Source: JANSWY01 sp965243755 (GTDB taxonomy: Bacteria > Bacteroidota > Bacteroidia > Cytophagales > Cyclobacteriaceae). From it: 64,000 bases of DNA. Below, piece by piece: positions 9,068 to 17,798 of the stretch. Location of the stretch: contig CBDEVW010000004.1 of assembly GCA_965243755.1 (NCBI GenBank), forward strand, positions 1-64,000. The letters run 5' to 3'. The position numbers and the translations under genes were made by a program. Every line of letters starts with the position of its first letter. Within the stretch, counting starts at the first letter, position 1. Below the pieces are notes generated by a model. The model had not been told where the DNA came from. It was given only the letters and a program-made list of their open reading frames with translations, and searched no databases.

Positions 9068-9793
9068 CTAAAGTTGATGACTGCCGTTTAAAACGGAAAG
9101 AACCTGGTTTTTATAATTACGGCCAATTGGTAATACTTTGCCTGGAACCTCAATGGTGGTTGCAGAATACGATTCAATTTTTTTGATGGCGACTATAAAA
9201 GACCGATGGATTCTTAAAAAGCAATCTTCAGGAAGTTTTTCTTCAAGGTAACTGATTTTTTGGAACGTAATCACCTCTTTATCGGCTGTTTTTACCCGGA
9301 CATAATCCTTAAGACTTTCTATGTACAAAATCTCATTAAGGACCACCTTGATCATTTTTTTGTCTGACTTCAGGAAAATGTACTTCTCTTCAGGAGGAGT
9401 GGTTGCTTCCTGAGTTTTTACAATGACCTGGTTTTCCTGTCCGGCCAGAAATACTTTACTCACGGCTTTAAGAAATCGTTCGAAGGAAACGGGTTTGAGC
9501 AGATAGTCCACTACATCGAGTTCGTAACTTTCGATCGCATAATCCCTGTAAGCGGTGGTGAATATAACCTTAGGAGGGTTTTTGAGCGTTTTTAGGAAGT
9601 CAATACCTGTAAGTTTAGGCATTTGAATGTCCAGAAAGATTAAGTCAATTGATTCCTGCTGAAGTATTTCAAAGGCTTTTAATGCATTATTGCACTTGTC
9701 AACGATTTCTATATTGTCCAGCCTTTCAATGTAAGATTCGATCACCTCAATGGCCAATGGCTCATCATCCACAATTAGACACCTTAGCTTCAT
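9068..9793 (-). CDS. LytTR-family response regulator
   Basis: This 241-residue protein has an N-terminal receiver domain: the acidic pair D9-D10, phospho-acceptor D55 in LIFLDIQMPKLTG, T in FTTAY, and the conserved Lys in YLLKPVSFERF. From about residue 138 it has a LytTR DNA-binding domain (IFLKSDKKMIKVVLNEILYIESLKDYVRV, then FLRIHRSFIVAIKKI and a final PIGRNYK). Its start codon overlaps the stop codon of the sensor kinase (TAATG), so the two are translationally coupled. LytTR regulators bind direct repeats in promoters; none was identified here. Confidence 0.95.
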   Translation of the reverse strand: MKLRCLIVDDEPLAIEVIESYIERLDNIEIVDKCNNALKAFEILQQESIDLIFLDIQMPKLTGIDFLKTLKNPPKVIFTTAYRDYAIESYELDVVDYLLKPVSFERFLKAVSKVFLAGQENQVIVKTQEATTPPEEKYIFLKSDKKMIKVVLNEILYIESLKDYVRVKTADKEVITFQKISYLEEKLPEDCFLRIHRSFIVAIKKIESYSATTIEVPGKVLPIGRNYKNQVLSVLNGSHQL

Positions 9794-10884
9794 TAGATTA
9801 ATTTTAGTTTTAGCACTACCAGGTAAGAATCTTCTGTATCAAGAATTTTTAGTTCATGCGCATCTTCATAGAGGAGTTCAAGACGTCTTCTTACATTATT
9901 TAGGCCAATGCCAGCTTTATAGTTTTGCTCATCTTTACCGTTACCGGACCCTTTGCTGTTTTCTACTTTTAGTGTCATTTCATCATTTTTCACTTGCAGG
10001 TCAATGCTAACCCAGGATTCTCCGGTGGACCCACTTACTCCATGTTTGAAGCTGTTTTCTACAAAGGGCAGGATTAAGAGAGGTGCAATTTGTTCATTGG
10101 ATATGGTTCCCATCACATTGAATGAGGCATCCAGTCGTTCGCCATACCTCAATTTCTCCAGTGCCAGGTAATTCTCTACTAAAACGATCTCTTTTTTCAG
10201 TAAGACTTTCGCCGCATTGCATTCATAGAGCATGTAATTCAATAGATCTGAAAGTTTCAAAACCATTTCAGGAGCATTATCAGATTTTTTTAGAGTAAGC
10301 GCATAGACATTGTTCAAGGTGTTGAAAAGGAAATGAGGGTGGATTTGTGCTTTCAAAAACTTTAATTCCGCCTCCAGTTTTTCCTGCGCCAGTTGTTGTG
10401 TTGTTTGTTGGTTTTTGTACCAGTACCGGAAGAACTTCACCAGCGTAGCAATAGCCACAACGGGATAAATACCATTGGCGTATTTTACAATTTTTGCAGG
10501 ATAGAAAAGCGGTATATCCCAGTTTTCTTTGGGATACAACCAGGGTTGTTCAATGTATTTGGTGATTAAGAGTTGAAAGAAACCGCAAAATAATAATATC
10601 ACCGCCAGCAAAATGAAGAATATGTAGTACCTGCCTGAAAGTAAAAACTTTGGAGTCAGGTAATATATGGTGATGTATGTGGCCAGTAACTTAATTGGTA
10701 ATGAGACCAGCTGCGACCGGAATTCAAGCCAATGGTTATCATACATCGTACCCCAGAGCATGGTGTAAAAGAATACATACCCCGCCCAGAACAATATGTG
10801 TTGAGCCACTCTGGGTATTTTGCTTTGTCTTGTAACTAGTTCCTGCATTTGTTGTGCTGAATTTACACCGTCTTTATTTCTCAA
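9793..10884 (-). CDS. LytS-type sensor histidine kinase
   Basis: This 363-residue protein has four hydrophobic segments in the first 165 residues (HILFWAGYVFFYTMLWG, LLATYITIYYL, YYIFFILLAVILLFCGFF, IYPVVAIATLVKFF) and then a short coiled coil (QQTTQQLAQEKLEAELKFLKAQ). The phospho-acceptor box QIHPHFLFNTLNNVYAL of the His_kinase (PF06580) family follows. The ATPase domain has LLILPFVENSFKHG (N box) and GIGLNNVRRRLELLY (G box). The family autophosphorylates on the His of HPHFLFN and passes phosphate to the LytTR regulator immediately downstream. The input signal is unknown; no extracytoplasmic sensor domain is evident, so the membrane part itself probably senses. Confidence 0.95.
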   Translation of the reverse strand: MRNKDGVNSAQQMQELVTRQSKIPRVAQHILFWAGYVFFYTMLWGTMYDNHWLEFRSQLVSLPIKLLATYITIYYLTPKFLLSGRYYIFFILLAVILLFCGFFQLLITKYIEQPWLYPKENWDIPLFYPAKIVKYANGIYPVVAIATLVKFFRYWYKNQQTTQQLAQEKLEAELKFLKAQIHPHFLFNTLNNVYALTLKKSDNAPEMVLKLSDLLNYMLYECNAAKVLLKKEIVLVENYLALEKLRYGERLDASFNVMGTISNEQIAPLLILPFVENSFKHGVSGSTGESWVSIDLQVKNDEMTLKVENSKGSGNGKDEQNYKAGIGLNNVRRRLELLYEDAHELKILDTEDSYLVVLKLKLI

Positions 10885-11166
10885 TCAATACCTCCAATTC
10901 AGTGCTGACGAAAATAGCCGATGCTTTATTTAATACTAATACAAGTAAATATAGGGTTTTGGTTTACCTGATGATCCAAATGCCGGGTAATTGAGATAAA
11001 CAACCATTAGTGGATGACAAACGACCAGGTACACTTGTTGAACTGATTCAGTCGAAAAGTGATTACCATTGGACCGTACGCATTTGCCGTTTGTCTAAAA
11101 TGCTGAAAAACAAGCAACTATGATCGTAGTAACGGGGTAAAAGTACATAAACAGAACCTAAAGGTC

Positions 11167-13377
11167 ATGCTCAAACTCACTACTATTTTACTGTTGATGG
11201 TCTCTTCATTTGGTATTGCGCAATCCATTACAGAGTTGCAAAAGCAATATCAAATGGAGATGAAAAAGACCAATGGGAGCATCACATTGGATGGTGATCT
11301 TAGCGACGAAGGGTGGTTTGGAATCACACCCATTGGTGATTTCAGAAACCACTGGCCCTCTGACACTGGATCCGCTGATGCACTTACTGAGGTCATGGTC
11401 ACCTATGATGATAACTTTTTTTATGTAGCGGCAAAATTGTATGATAATGGGGAGCGTATCATTCAATCATTAAAAAGGGACAGTGACGGGCATTGGTCGA
11501 GCGATGCTTTTACCATTGTGATCGATCCGGTCAATCAGAAGTCCAGTGGATTTATGTTTGGTATCAATGCAGGAGGGGCACAGATGGAAGGCTCCATCAC
11601 CTCGAAAGGAGGAGACGTAGACCCCAATACCAACTGGGATAATAAGTGGTATTCTGAAGTAGCTCAATATGAGGATCATTGGGTTGTGGAGGTAGCAATT
11701 CCTTTTAAAACACTGCGCTACAATAGTGTTAATTCTACGTGGGGAATCAATTTCATTAGGAATGACATGTTCAGAAATATCTATTCTACTTGGACACAGT
11801 TTCCCCGAAACTTCAGAGGAATTGATATTGCTTACACAGGGGCACTAAAATGGGATAGTCCGCCACAGCCCTCTAATGGCAATGTGGTGTTGATCCCATA
11901 TATATCTGGTGGAGCCTCAAAGAATCATGAAGAATCTGAACCTACAAGGGGTGATTTTGATGCCGGGGTGGATGCAAAGGTGGCCATTACATCCTCACTC
12001 AATCTGGACCTGACACTTAATCCTGATTTCTCCAACATTGATGTGGATCAGCAGGTGACCAATTTGGAAAGGTTTAGTATTTTCTTTCCGGAAAGGAGAA
12101 ATTTTTTCCTTGAAAACAGTGACATCTTTTCAAATTTTGGTAGCTGGCAGGTGAGGCCATTTTTTAGCAGGCAGATTGGTATCAAAGATGGGGCACCTAT
12201 ACCCATTTTGTACGGAGCAAGGCTTTCCGGAAACATTAACAAAGGTTTAAGAATTGGCGTTTTAGATGTGCAAACCAAATCTACGGAGGAGAGTAATGCC
12301 GAAAACTATGGTGTTGCTGCATTTCATCAACGAATATTAGGACGGTCCACGATAAGAGGCCTTTTTGCCAATAGACAATCCACAGAAGAAGTAGAAGGAG
12401 CGTTGCAGGAGACCTATAACCGAACTGCAGGAGGGGAATTTGAATATGTTTCCCCTGGTGGGAATTTAACCGCAAGAGCCATTACGCATATTTCCATGAA
12501 CCCTCACACCTCATCGGAACAAGGGTTTTATGCAGCCACTGTTCAATACAATGACCGAAAGATGTTTGCAGGTCTGGATTTGAATAGCGTAGGTAAAAAC
12601 TTTGTAGCGGATATGGGTTTTACGCCGAGGGTATTCAACTATGATGCTGTAATGGACTCAACAATTAGAATGGGTTATAAATTGATCAATCCATGGGTAG
12701 GATTTAATTTCTTCCCTGAAAACTCCCCTGCCATAAACATGCATGGTCCCAGAACATGGCACATGATCTATTTGAATGCAGATGGATCATTTATGGAACG
12801 ACGATCAAACGTGGCATACAATATCAGGTACAGCAATAGCAGTAGCACATTTTTCCGATTAGGAAATACGGAGGTTCAATTACCCGTACCAACAGACCTT
12901 GTAGGTGGGGATGAACCATTACCCGTTGATCGCTACGTGTTTACTAATGTAGTGCTGTTTCACGAAACTGATTCCAGAAAAACAGTATCAGGAAATGCAT
13001 TCGTAAACTTCGGTGAATTTTACAATGGCACAAGACTGGGTTTTGGTGGAGCCATTAACCTTCGGGCACAACCCTGGGGTAATTTTGGGATTACATACAA
13101 TCAAAATAATATTGAACTACCTGGGAACTATGGAAGTACCGAACTCATTTTGATTGGCTCCAGGGCGGAAATTTCATTTTCCAACAGAATGTTCTGGACA
13201 TCATTCCTGCAATACAATACTCAGGCCGGGAATTTCAATATCAATAGTCGCTTTCAATGGAGATATCGTCCCATGTCTGACTTGTTTATTGTGTACAGTG
13301 AAAATTATGCTACCGAACACCTCAAGGTCAAAAACAGAGGTATTGTGTTTAAGCTAACCTACTGGCTGAACATGTAG
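11167..13377 (+). CDS. DUF5916 protein with CBM9-like N-terminal domain
   Basis: This 736-residue protein has a signal peptide (MLKLTTILLLMVSSFGIAQS) and then a family-9 carbohydrate-binding-like domain. The domain opens with ITLDGDLSDEGW and contains VTYDDNFFYVAAKLYD, DAFTIVIDPVNQKSSGFMF and WVVEVAIPFKTLRY, at about residues 35-215. The remainder is the DUF5916 region, with NPDFSNIDVDQQVTNLERFSIFFPERRNFFLENS as its signature and many amphipathic strands up to a terminal YWLNM, suggesting an outer-membrane barrel. Function is unknown; the family is widespread in Bacteroidota and often annotated as a hydrolase-like or carbohydrate-binding protein. It is divergent from the LytS gene, with 282 bases between them that must hold both promoters. 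Confidence 0.88.
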   Translation: MLKLTTILLLMVSSFGIAQSITELQKQYQMEMKKTNGSITLDGDLSDEGWFGITPIGDFRNHWPSDTGSADALTEVMVTYDDNFFYVAAKLYDNGERIIQSLKRDSDGHWSSDAFTIVIDPVNQKSSGFMFGINAGGAQMEGSITSKGGDVDPNTNWDNKWYSEVAQYEDHWVVEVAIPFKTLRYNSVNSTWGINFIRNDMFRNIYSTWTQFPRNFRGIDIAYTGALKWDSPPQPSNGNVVLIPYISGGASKNHEESEPTRGDFDAGVDAKVAITSSLNLDLTLNPDFSNIDVDQQVTNLERFSIFFPERRNFFLENSDIFSNFGSWQVRPFFSRQIGIKDGAPIPILYGARLSGNINKGLRIGVLDVQTKSTEESNAENYGVAAFHQRILGRSTIRGLFANRQSTEEVEGALQETYNRTAGGEFEYVSPGGNLTARAITHISMNPHTSSEQGFYAATVQYNDRKMFAGLDLNSVGKNFVADMGFTPRVFNYDAVMDSTIRMGYKLINPWVGFNFFPENSPAINMHGPRTWHMIYLNADGSFMERRSNVAYNIRYSNSSSTFFRLGNTEVQLPVPTDLVGGDEPLPVDRYVFTNVVLFHETDSRKTVSGNAFVNFGEFYNGTRLGFGGAINLRAQPWGNFGITYNQNNIELPGNYGSTELILIGSRAEISFSNRMFWTSFLQYNTQAGNFNINSRFQWRYRPMSDLFIVYSENYATEHLKVKNRGIVFKLTYWLNM

Positions 13378-13416
13378 AAATTCGGGTTAAGTTCTGAATG
13401 TAGTTCAAAATAGGCC

Positions 13417-13451
13417 GTCCCGTAAATAATTATTTGCGGGACATCCTTTTA
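13417..13451. terminator. Strong hairpin between convergent genes
   Basis: GTCCCGTAAAT (13417-13427) pairs with ATTTGCGGGAC (13432-13442): 11 pairs with one G-T wobble and a 4-base AATT loop. On the + strand it is followed by ATCCTTTTAT. On the - strand it is followed by GGCCTATTTTG. It can serve the DUF5916 gene and the ASCH-domain gene, whose stop codon is at 13449. Confidence 0.85.
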
Positions 13452-14021
13452 TAGTTTGTCCATCAATGCCCTACCTCTGGGAGATAACTCATAGCCCACA
13501 TCCAAACTAATCGTAAGTCCCATTGCTTTTAGTTTCCTGATCTGTGCCTTTAGCCACGCCCGGTCTACGTTCATTCTTTCCGCCAACTCTGTTGATACTG
13601 TACCTGGATAGTTCCTGATCAATTGAAGTGTCTGCCTGGTCCATGGACCGGCATTGGAAGAATTATCCCATTTGTTAAATTTTGTTAGTACACCATTTAG
13701 TTCTTCATCACTCCATATCACTGACTCTCGAAGTGCAGTTCTCGGATCTGCACCAATCAATTTGAATTGTACCTTGTTTGTATTGACTTGCTGGGGGTCC
13801 AGTGTTGATAAAAGTGCTTTTTTTGAGGTAAATCCAGCTCTTTTTGCCTCCTCTTCAGTTATTTCTGCTAGTGGAACCGAGGAGATATCTAAAATTTGCA
13901 GCTGGCCAACACGGGTGATTAAGGTACCTCCCACTTTAACGGTCGGTCTCTTCCACTGTCTGAACGCCAAATCAACTTCACCTGTACTTATTAGATCCAG
14001 GATATGTCGCTTAAATAGCAT
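13449..14021 (-). CDS. ASCH-like domain fused to a winged helix
   Basis: This 190-residue protein looks like two domains. Residues 1 to about 95 (LFKRHILDLISTGEVDLAFRQW, VGGTLITRVGQLQILDISSV, ITEEEAKRAGFTSKKALL) follow the ASCH/PUA-like layout, an RNA- or modified-base-binding fold. Residues about 125-190 (TRQTLQLIRNYPGTVSTELAERM, WLKAQIRKLKAMGLTISLDVGYELSPRGRALM) form a winged helix. Its start overlaps the methyltransferase stop codon by one base (TAATG), so it is translated with it. Function is unknown; the combination suggests nucleic-acid recognition, which makes the coupling to a methyltransferase of interest. Confidence 0.78.
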   Translation of the reverse strand: MLFKRHILDLISTGEVDLAFRQWKRPTVKVGGTLITRVGQLQILDISSVPLAEITEEEAKRAGFTSKKALLSTLDPQQVNTNKVQFKLIGADPRTALRESVIWSDEELNGVLTKFNKWDNSSNAGPWTRQTLQLIRNYPGTVSTELAERMNVDRAWLKAQIRKLKAMGLTISLDVGYELSPRGRALMDKL

Positions 14022-15622
14022 TAACCCTTCAACAAGTTTACAGTCACTGTAGCCAGCTCAGAATCCGGGAATCTTTTGAAATGCTTTGCCACAGGGTTGA
14101 GCCCTGATAGTTTTGCGATTTTATTAAATACCTCAACTTCTACAATGTATTGATCCGAGTAACCATGTGTAGCATCATAGGCAGTGGCTGCAGTGCTGCC
14201 GATATTTTGAGCAGCGAGTTGCGGTGGTATGGTGTGTAGCTCAATGACCAGAAGGCCAAATTTTTGAACATATGGGGTCCATTTCCGAAAGTGTTCCAGT
14301 AAAGAGTTCTCCACTTGCTCATTGGTGATCAGGTCGCCACGATAGGCATAGGCTCCTGTAGATTGACTATCAGTAATTTCATTGGTAGCTGGTTGCTGCC
14401 ATATGCGGTTGTGATCAAGGAAAGTCCTTACATTGAGCAAATCCTGCAGGGCTATCCCATAGTTTTCCTTAAGGTCTTCGGCCAGTAGATCGGGTCGTCC
14501 AATATCACCCCAGACTACCTTCGCCCAGATGTCTGTTTTTATGAGGTTGGCACGTGTGATTTTTAACGCCTCTTCATTGTAGTCTGCCCCCACAAGAAAA
14601 AGCGGGTGCCGATCCAATACTTTTCCACGTTCTGTTTGTAATTCAATGACTTCAAACAAATGAGTCAAAAAAGCACCATTACCACAGCCCATGTCCAATA
14701 TGCCTTTTGGCTGATCTTCGATGGGTTGATTAAAAATGTCAATGATGATTTGGTCGATCACTTTAAAATAGTTGGAATGGGCACCACCACTTCCCCAGAC
14801 ATTCATCGGTCGATCCACGTGCAGTTCCGGGCCATCCTTTTCTGCTTCCCAAAGCACTTTGGGGTTACCAAATATCAATTCATCCAGTTTTCGGAGCGTT
14901 GGTATATAGGACACCGTTACCCCATAGGCGCTTGCTTTTTTGGCATAGAATAGCCCTGCTTCTGTAAATTGGTAGGTGCCATTTTTTTTGATAAACCATC
15001 CAAGGTCACTGAAAATGTCCAGGATTTTGGTAAAACTTTCAGCGTCACTATGAAATTCTTCAGGTTTGAATGATGCTTCCATAAAATACTTGTGAAACAT
15101 ACCACTCATTCCAAGGTGCACTATGGTAGGCCCTACAATGATTCCTTCTATGTGTTTTAATACCTGATGCCGGATTTCACTGGTAAGCTCATCCTCCTGA
15201 TTCATGTGATAACCTTGCAGATATTTTTTATGGATTTCCTCGAGTTTACGAAAGGGTTCAATTTCGAATTTTCTGGGATGGAAGTTTTCAGAGTATTTAA
15301 GCAGGGCCACCACATCACAGTAATGTTGGGCATAATCAAATGCTATTTCGGACTTATTTGTAGTAGAAAAAACAACATCTGCCCCGGTCCTTTCCTGAGC
15401 AAGCCAACCTTGCGAACACAATACCCTAAGCGCCACATTGAGATAACCTTTGTTGGCATTAAAGTGGATAGCAAGGTCAGTCAGTGAACATTTTTTATGT
15501 TGGATTAAATGTTTTAACACCCCTTTTTCATGTAGTTCGAAGGCAGTGGGGGCAGTAACAATTCCATCAAGGTGACGAAAAATGTTTTCACGTAGAGATC
15601 TCTTTTCTTCTCTGTTAAGCAT
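14021..15622 (-). CDS. Class I SAM-dependent methyltransferase with two N-terminal winged helices
   Basis: The 533-residue protein starts with two related winged-helix modules: ENIFRHLDGIVTAPTAFELHEKG at about residue 13 and HQVLKHIEGIIVGPTIVHLGMSG at about residue 150. The second ends at about residue 240. The methyltransferase domain carries the SAM-binding loop GILDMGCGNGAFL near residue 305 and a second acidic strand, LVGADYNEEAL. The C-terminal AYDATHGYSDQYIVE segment resembles the 'DATHGxSDQ' motif I associate with polyketide-type methyltransferases such as the AprA MT2 family. The substrate is unknown. There are no ketosynthase or carrier genes nearby, so a biosynthetic role is not supported by context. 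It is the first gene of a two-gene operon. Confidence 0.85.
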   Translation of the reverse strand: MLNREEKRSLRENIFRHLDGIVTAPTAFELHEKGVLKHLIQHKKCSLTDLAIHFNANKGYLNVALRVLCSQGWLAQERTGADVVFSTTNKSEIAFDYAQHYCDVVALLKYSENFHPRKFEIEPFRKLEEIHKKYLQGYHMNQEDELTSEIRHQVLKHIEGIIVGPTIVHLGMSGMFHKYFMEASFKPEEFHSDAESFTKILDIFSDLGWFIKKNGTYQFTEAGLFYAKKASAYGVTVSYIPTLRKLDELIFGNPKVLWEAEKDGPELHVDRPMNVWGSGGAHSNYFKVIDQIIIDIFNQPIEDQPKGILDMGCGNGAFLTHLFEVIELQTERGKVLDRHPLFLVGADYNEEALKITRANLIKTDIWAKVVWGDIGRPDLLAEDLKENYGIALQDLLNVRTFLDHNRIWQQPATNEITDSQSTGAYAYRGDLITNEQVENSLLEHFRKWTPYVQKFGLLVIELHTIPPQLAAQNIGSTAATAYDATHGYSDQYIVEVEVFNKIAKLSGLNPVAKHFKRFPDSELATVTVNLLKG

Positions 15623-15691
15623 TGGGTTGTTGTTTTCGAAAATTTTGTGATAAATCTAGTTATTCTAAGGTGATGTCAAAGAATAATCACG

Positions 15692-16504
15692 CTAATTTAT
15701 CTGCAGGTGAATGTGGTCATCATGGCGAACTGCATGGCACCCATGAAATCTGATTTTGGAGTAATTGGAAAGCTTCCACCGGTGCTTGAGATGAGGTTCG
15801 AGGAAGATTTTTTGTGTTCGCTGGTCACTGAGCAAAAGTTGAAGGTAATTCACCGTCCTGGATTCATCCAGCGCATACTGGTCATTATTCCACTGAGGAA
15901 CGAAATGATGAATAAAGCTATATTGCCAATAGTTCTGACACCTCTCCGGGTAATTTACCTCATGGGCTGATGGTTCTTCATAAACACCATAACCAATCAA
16001 AGAAGGGGCAGAATTTGATATTTCATTAGTGATTGGGTGCTTATAGAGAAATGCAATGTCTACTTTTTTACCATCATTGTGGCTCAGGTGTGGGAACAGG
16101 GGAAAGCCATTATAAAATGGGAAGTTGGCATCCAGGTAATTGATGTTAGACCCTGGGAATGCTTTGGTGAATCGGGTGGTAGAATTGACCAGCACACCTT
16201 TTAGTTCAGGAGTAACGTAATGTCTGTTGAGCAAACAGGTAATTAAGTTAAGGGGTTTTAGATCTCCTGACAGTGGAAGTGCCACACGACCAAATAAAGG
16301 AGCAACTAACGGTAAAATTAGCAAGGAAGTGACGAGATAGGTTCCTACAAAAATACCAATCAGTTTCTTCCAGGTAAACTTAAAATATAGACCAACAGTG
16401 ATGACCAGCAAATAAACCAGCCCTCCAACCTGGGTCAATACAGTTAATACTGAAATGATCATCAGGTGAAAGACTAGTTTTCCAATACTAATTAGCGCTT
16501 TCAT
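15692..16504 (-). CDS. Membrane-anchored LAS-type zinc peptidase (murein endopeptidase-like)
   Basis: This 270-residue protein has two to three hydrophobic segments in residues 8-70, then an extracytoplasmic domain. It carries both zinc signatures of the LAS group (M15/M74: VanX, MepA, D-Ala-D-Ala peptidases). The first is H142-x6-D149 in SHNDGKKVDIAFLY. The second is H264-x-H266 in VRHDDHIHLQIN at the very C-terminus. LAS enzymes cut peptide cross-links in peptidoglycan. Overall similarity to MepA-type enzymes is low, and the protein ends at the HxH motif. A periplasmic cell-wall hydrolase is the most likely role. It is 28 bases downstream of the small membrane protein gene and may share its transcript. 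Confidence 0.7.
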   Translation of the reverse strand: MKALISIGKLVFHLMIISVLTVLTQVGGLVYLLVITVGLYFKFTWKKLIGIFVGTYLVTSLLILPLVAPLFGRVALPLSGDLKPLNLITCLLNRHYVTPELKGVLVNSTTRFTKAFPGSNINYLDANFPFYNGFPLFPHLSHNDGKKVDIAFLYKHPITNEISNSAPSLIGYGVYEEPSAHEVNYPERCQNYWQYSFIHHFVPQWNNDQYALDESRTVNYLQLLLSDQRTQKIFLEPHLKHRWKLSNYSKIRFHGCHAVRHDDHIHLQIN

Positions 16505-16532
16505 ACTTCATAAAAACGCAATTGTGTGCAGT

Positions 16533-16871
16533 TTATGCGGAGGCATTAGCCACTCCTTTGAAAAATTGAATGGCACCAAACACAATGGCACCCCAAAAAA
16601 TAAATCCAAAGTCTGCCAAAGTAGCCACCGTGCCACCGATGGCCCATAATGCGCCGTACACCATATCTTTATTGGCTCTCGATTTTTTCGCTTTAGAAAT
16701 TTCCACTTGTATATTATCCACTACGGCTGTAGCAGAGGCCTGATCAAGTCCCTGATCTACTAGTAGTGTAATGGTTTCTTGTGAAGATTTCCTTTGATTG
16801 ACAATAAGGTCGGCTGCATGATTATACACCTGATTGACCAGCTCCTGCTGAGATTGTTCCGGATTTTCCAT
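16533..16871 (-). CDS. Small integral membrane protein
   Basis: This 112-residue protein has a soluble N-terminal helical part (residues 1 to about 65; LVNQVYNHAADLIVNQ, ITLLVDQGLDQASATAVVDNI) with a UBA-like helical look. Two membrane helices then follow the pattern MVYGALWAIGGTVATLADF ... WGAIVFGAIQFFKG. That 'YGallwiGG...WGAivFGaiqf' arrangement recurs in small bacterial membrane proteins of unknown role. The gene is divergent from the TetR regulator (296 bases apart) and could be its target. Confidence 0.7.
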   Translation of the reverse strand: MENPEQSQQELVNQVYNHAADLIVNQRKSSQETITLLVDQGLDQASATAVVDNIQVEISKAKKSRANKDMVYGALWAIGGTVATLADFGFIFWGAIVFGAIQFFKGVANASA

Positions 16872-16961
16872 TTGATTAAGTTAGTTAGTGCCCCAAAGAC
16901 TGATGGGACTCAAGTTGGTTGATGCATCATTCTCTGAAGTTGTGAACAAAAAATTTTCTTT

Positions 16962-17073
16962 AACTCAGATTATGCGATAGGATTTGTTGCGAAAGGACAA
17001 AGTGCTTGAGATTGAAGCGCTCCACGCCGGATAATTTGTTCTTGCAGCGAAATAATATTGCATAATCTGGGTT
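16962..17073. repeat. Separated inverted repeat in the tetR upstream region
   Basis: AACTCAGATTATGC (16962-16975) is the reverse complement of GCATAATCTGGGTT (17060-17073), apart from one G-T wobble pair. The arms are 14 bases long and 84 bases apart. The region between them is AT-rich and has no open frame. It could be a miniature inverted-repeat element, a long stem in a leader RNA, or two half-sites for a regulator. Confidence 0.5.
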
Positions 17074-17147
17074 TAATATAATTAAAAATCTGGTAACTAG
17101 ATGGTTAGGGTGATCATGATATGAATGAAGATTTTATTATATTTGAT

Positions 17148-17165
17148 ACATACTAATTAGTAGGT
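17148..17165. promoter_or_regulatory. Candidate TetR operator
   Basis: TACTAATTAGTA (17151-17162) is a perfect 12-base palindrome, extended by matching flanks to 16 of 18 positions (17148-17165). It ends two bases before the tetR start codon, where a bound repressor would block the promoter or early transcription. Autoregulation through a palindrome of this kind is usual for TetR-family genes. Confidence 0.5.
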
Positions 17166-17167
17166 TT

Positions 17168-17758
17168 ATGGGCAAAGCTGCAATTACCCGGAAAGTGATC
17201 TTGAACAAGGCTTTTGATCTAATTTACCAAAAAGGTTATCAGGCGACAAGTGTTGATACCATTTTGGAACAAACTCATGTAACGAAGGGGGCATTTTACT
17301 ACCACTTTATCAATAAGGAAGACATGGGTGTACATATGGTAGAGGAAGTGATCTATCCCAAGTTCTATGAGGCGTTGATTATGCCACTGGAGGATTCAGA
17401 AGATCCTGTTACGGATATATTTAAAGTCATTATGAATTTTTTTAAGCTGGCTGATTATCAAACAATCATGTACGGCTGCCCTACCAGCAATATGATCCAG
17501 GAAATGGCACCACTGAGCGATCGGTTTCACGAGGCATTGAAAAAAATCGTAGACACCTGGCAGCAGACCATTGAAGAAGCCATAAAACGAGGGCAAGAAA
17601 AAGGAAATGTGAGAAGAACTGTAGATCCTGAAAGTGCTGCACAGTTTGTGGTAGTAAGTTACGAAGGATTACGCTCCCTTGGTAAAGTCTATCAATCCAA
17701 AATGTATTATAAAAACTATCTAAAACAGCTGAGAAATTATTTGGAGTCTTTGAGATAA
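17168..17758 (+). CDS. TetR/AcrR family transcriptional regulator
   Basis: This 196-residue protein has a classical TetR DNA-binding domain at residues 1-60: VILNKAFDLIYQKGYQATSVDTIL, then THVTKGAFYYHFINKEDMG with the helix-turn-helix signature G.FYYHF..KE. The ligand domain follows, with PTSNMIQEMAPL near residue 100 (YGCPTSNM...E is common in the YxaF/LmrA-like subgroup) and ends at LKQLRNYLESL. No effector can be read. No transport or enzyme gene follows on the same strand; the only close candidate target is the divergent small membrane protein gene or itself. Confidence 0.93.
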   Translation: MGKAAITRKVILNKAFDLIYQKGYQATSVDTILEQTHVTKGAFYYHFINKEDMGVHMVEEVIYPKFYEALIMPLEDSEDPVTDIFKVIMNFFKLADYQTIMYGCPTSNMIQEMAPLSDRFHEALKKIVDTWQQTIEEAIKRGQEKGNVRRTVDPESAAQFVVVSYEGLRSLGKVYQSKMYYKNYLKQLRNYLESLR

Positions 17759-17798
17759 ATTATACTGATTGGTAGGTCATATGAATATGAACTAAAAA

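Noticed and set aside
13154..13357. Short frame within the DUF5916 gene
   Set aside because: It is a different frame inside a well-supported gene and shows no domain or start signal of its own.
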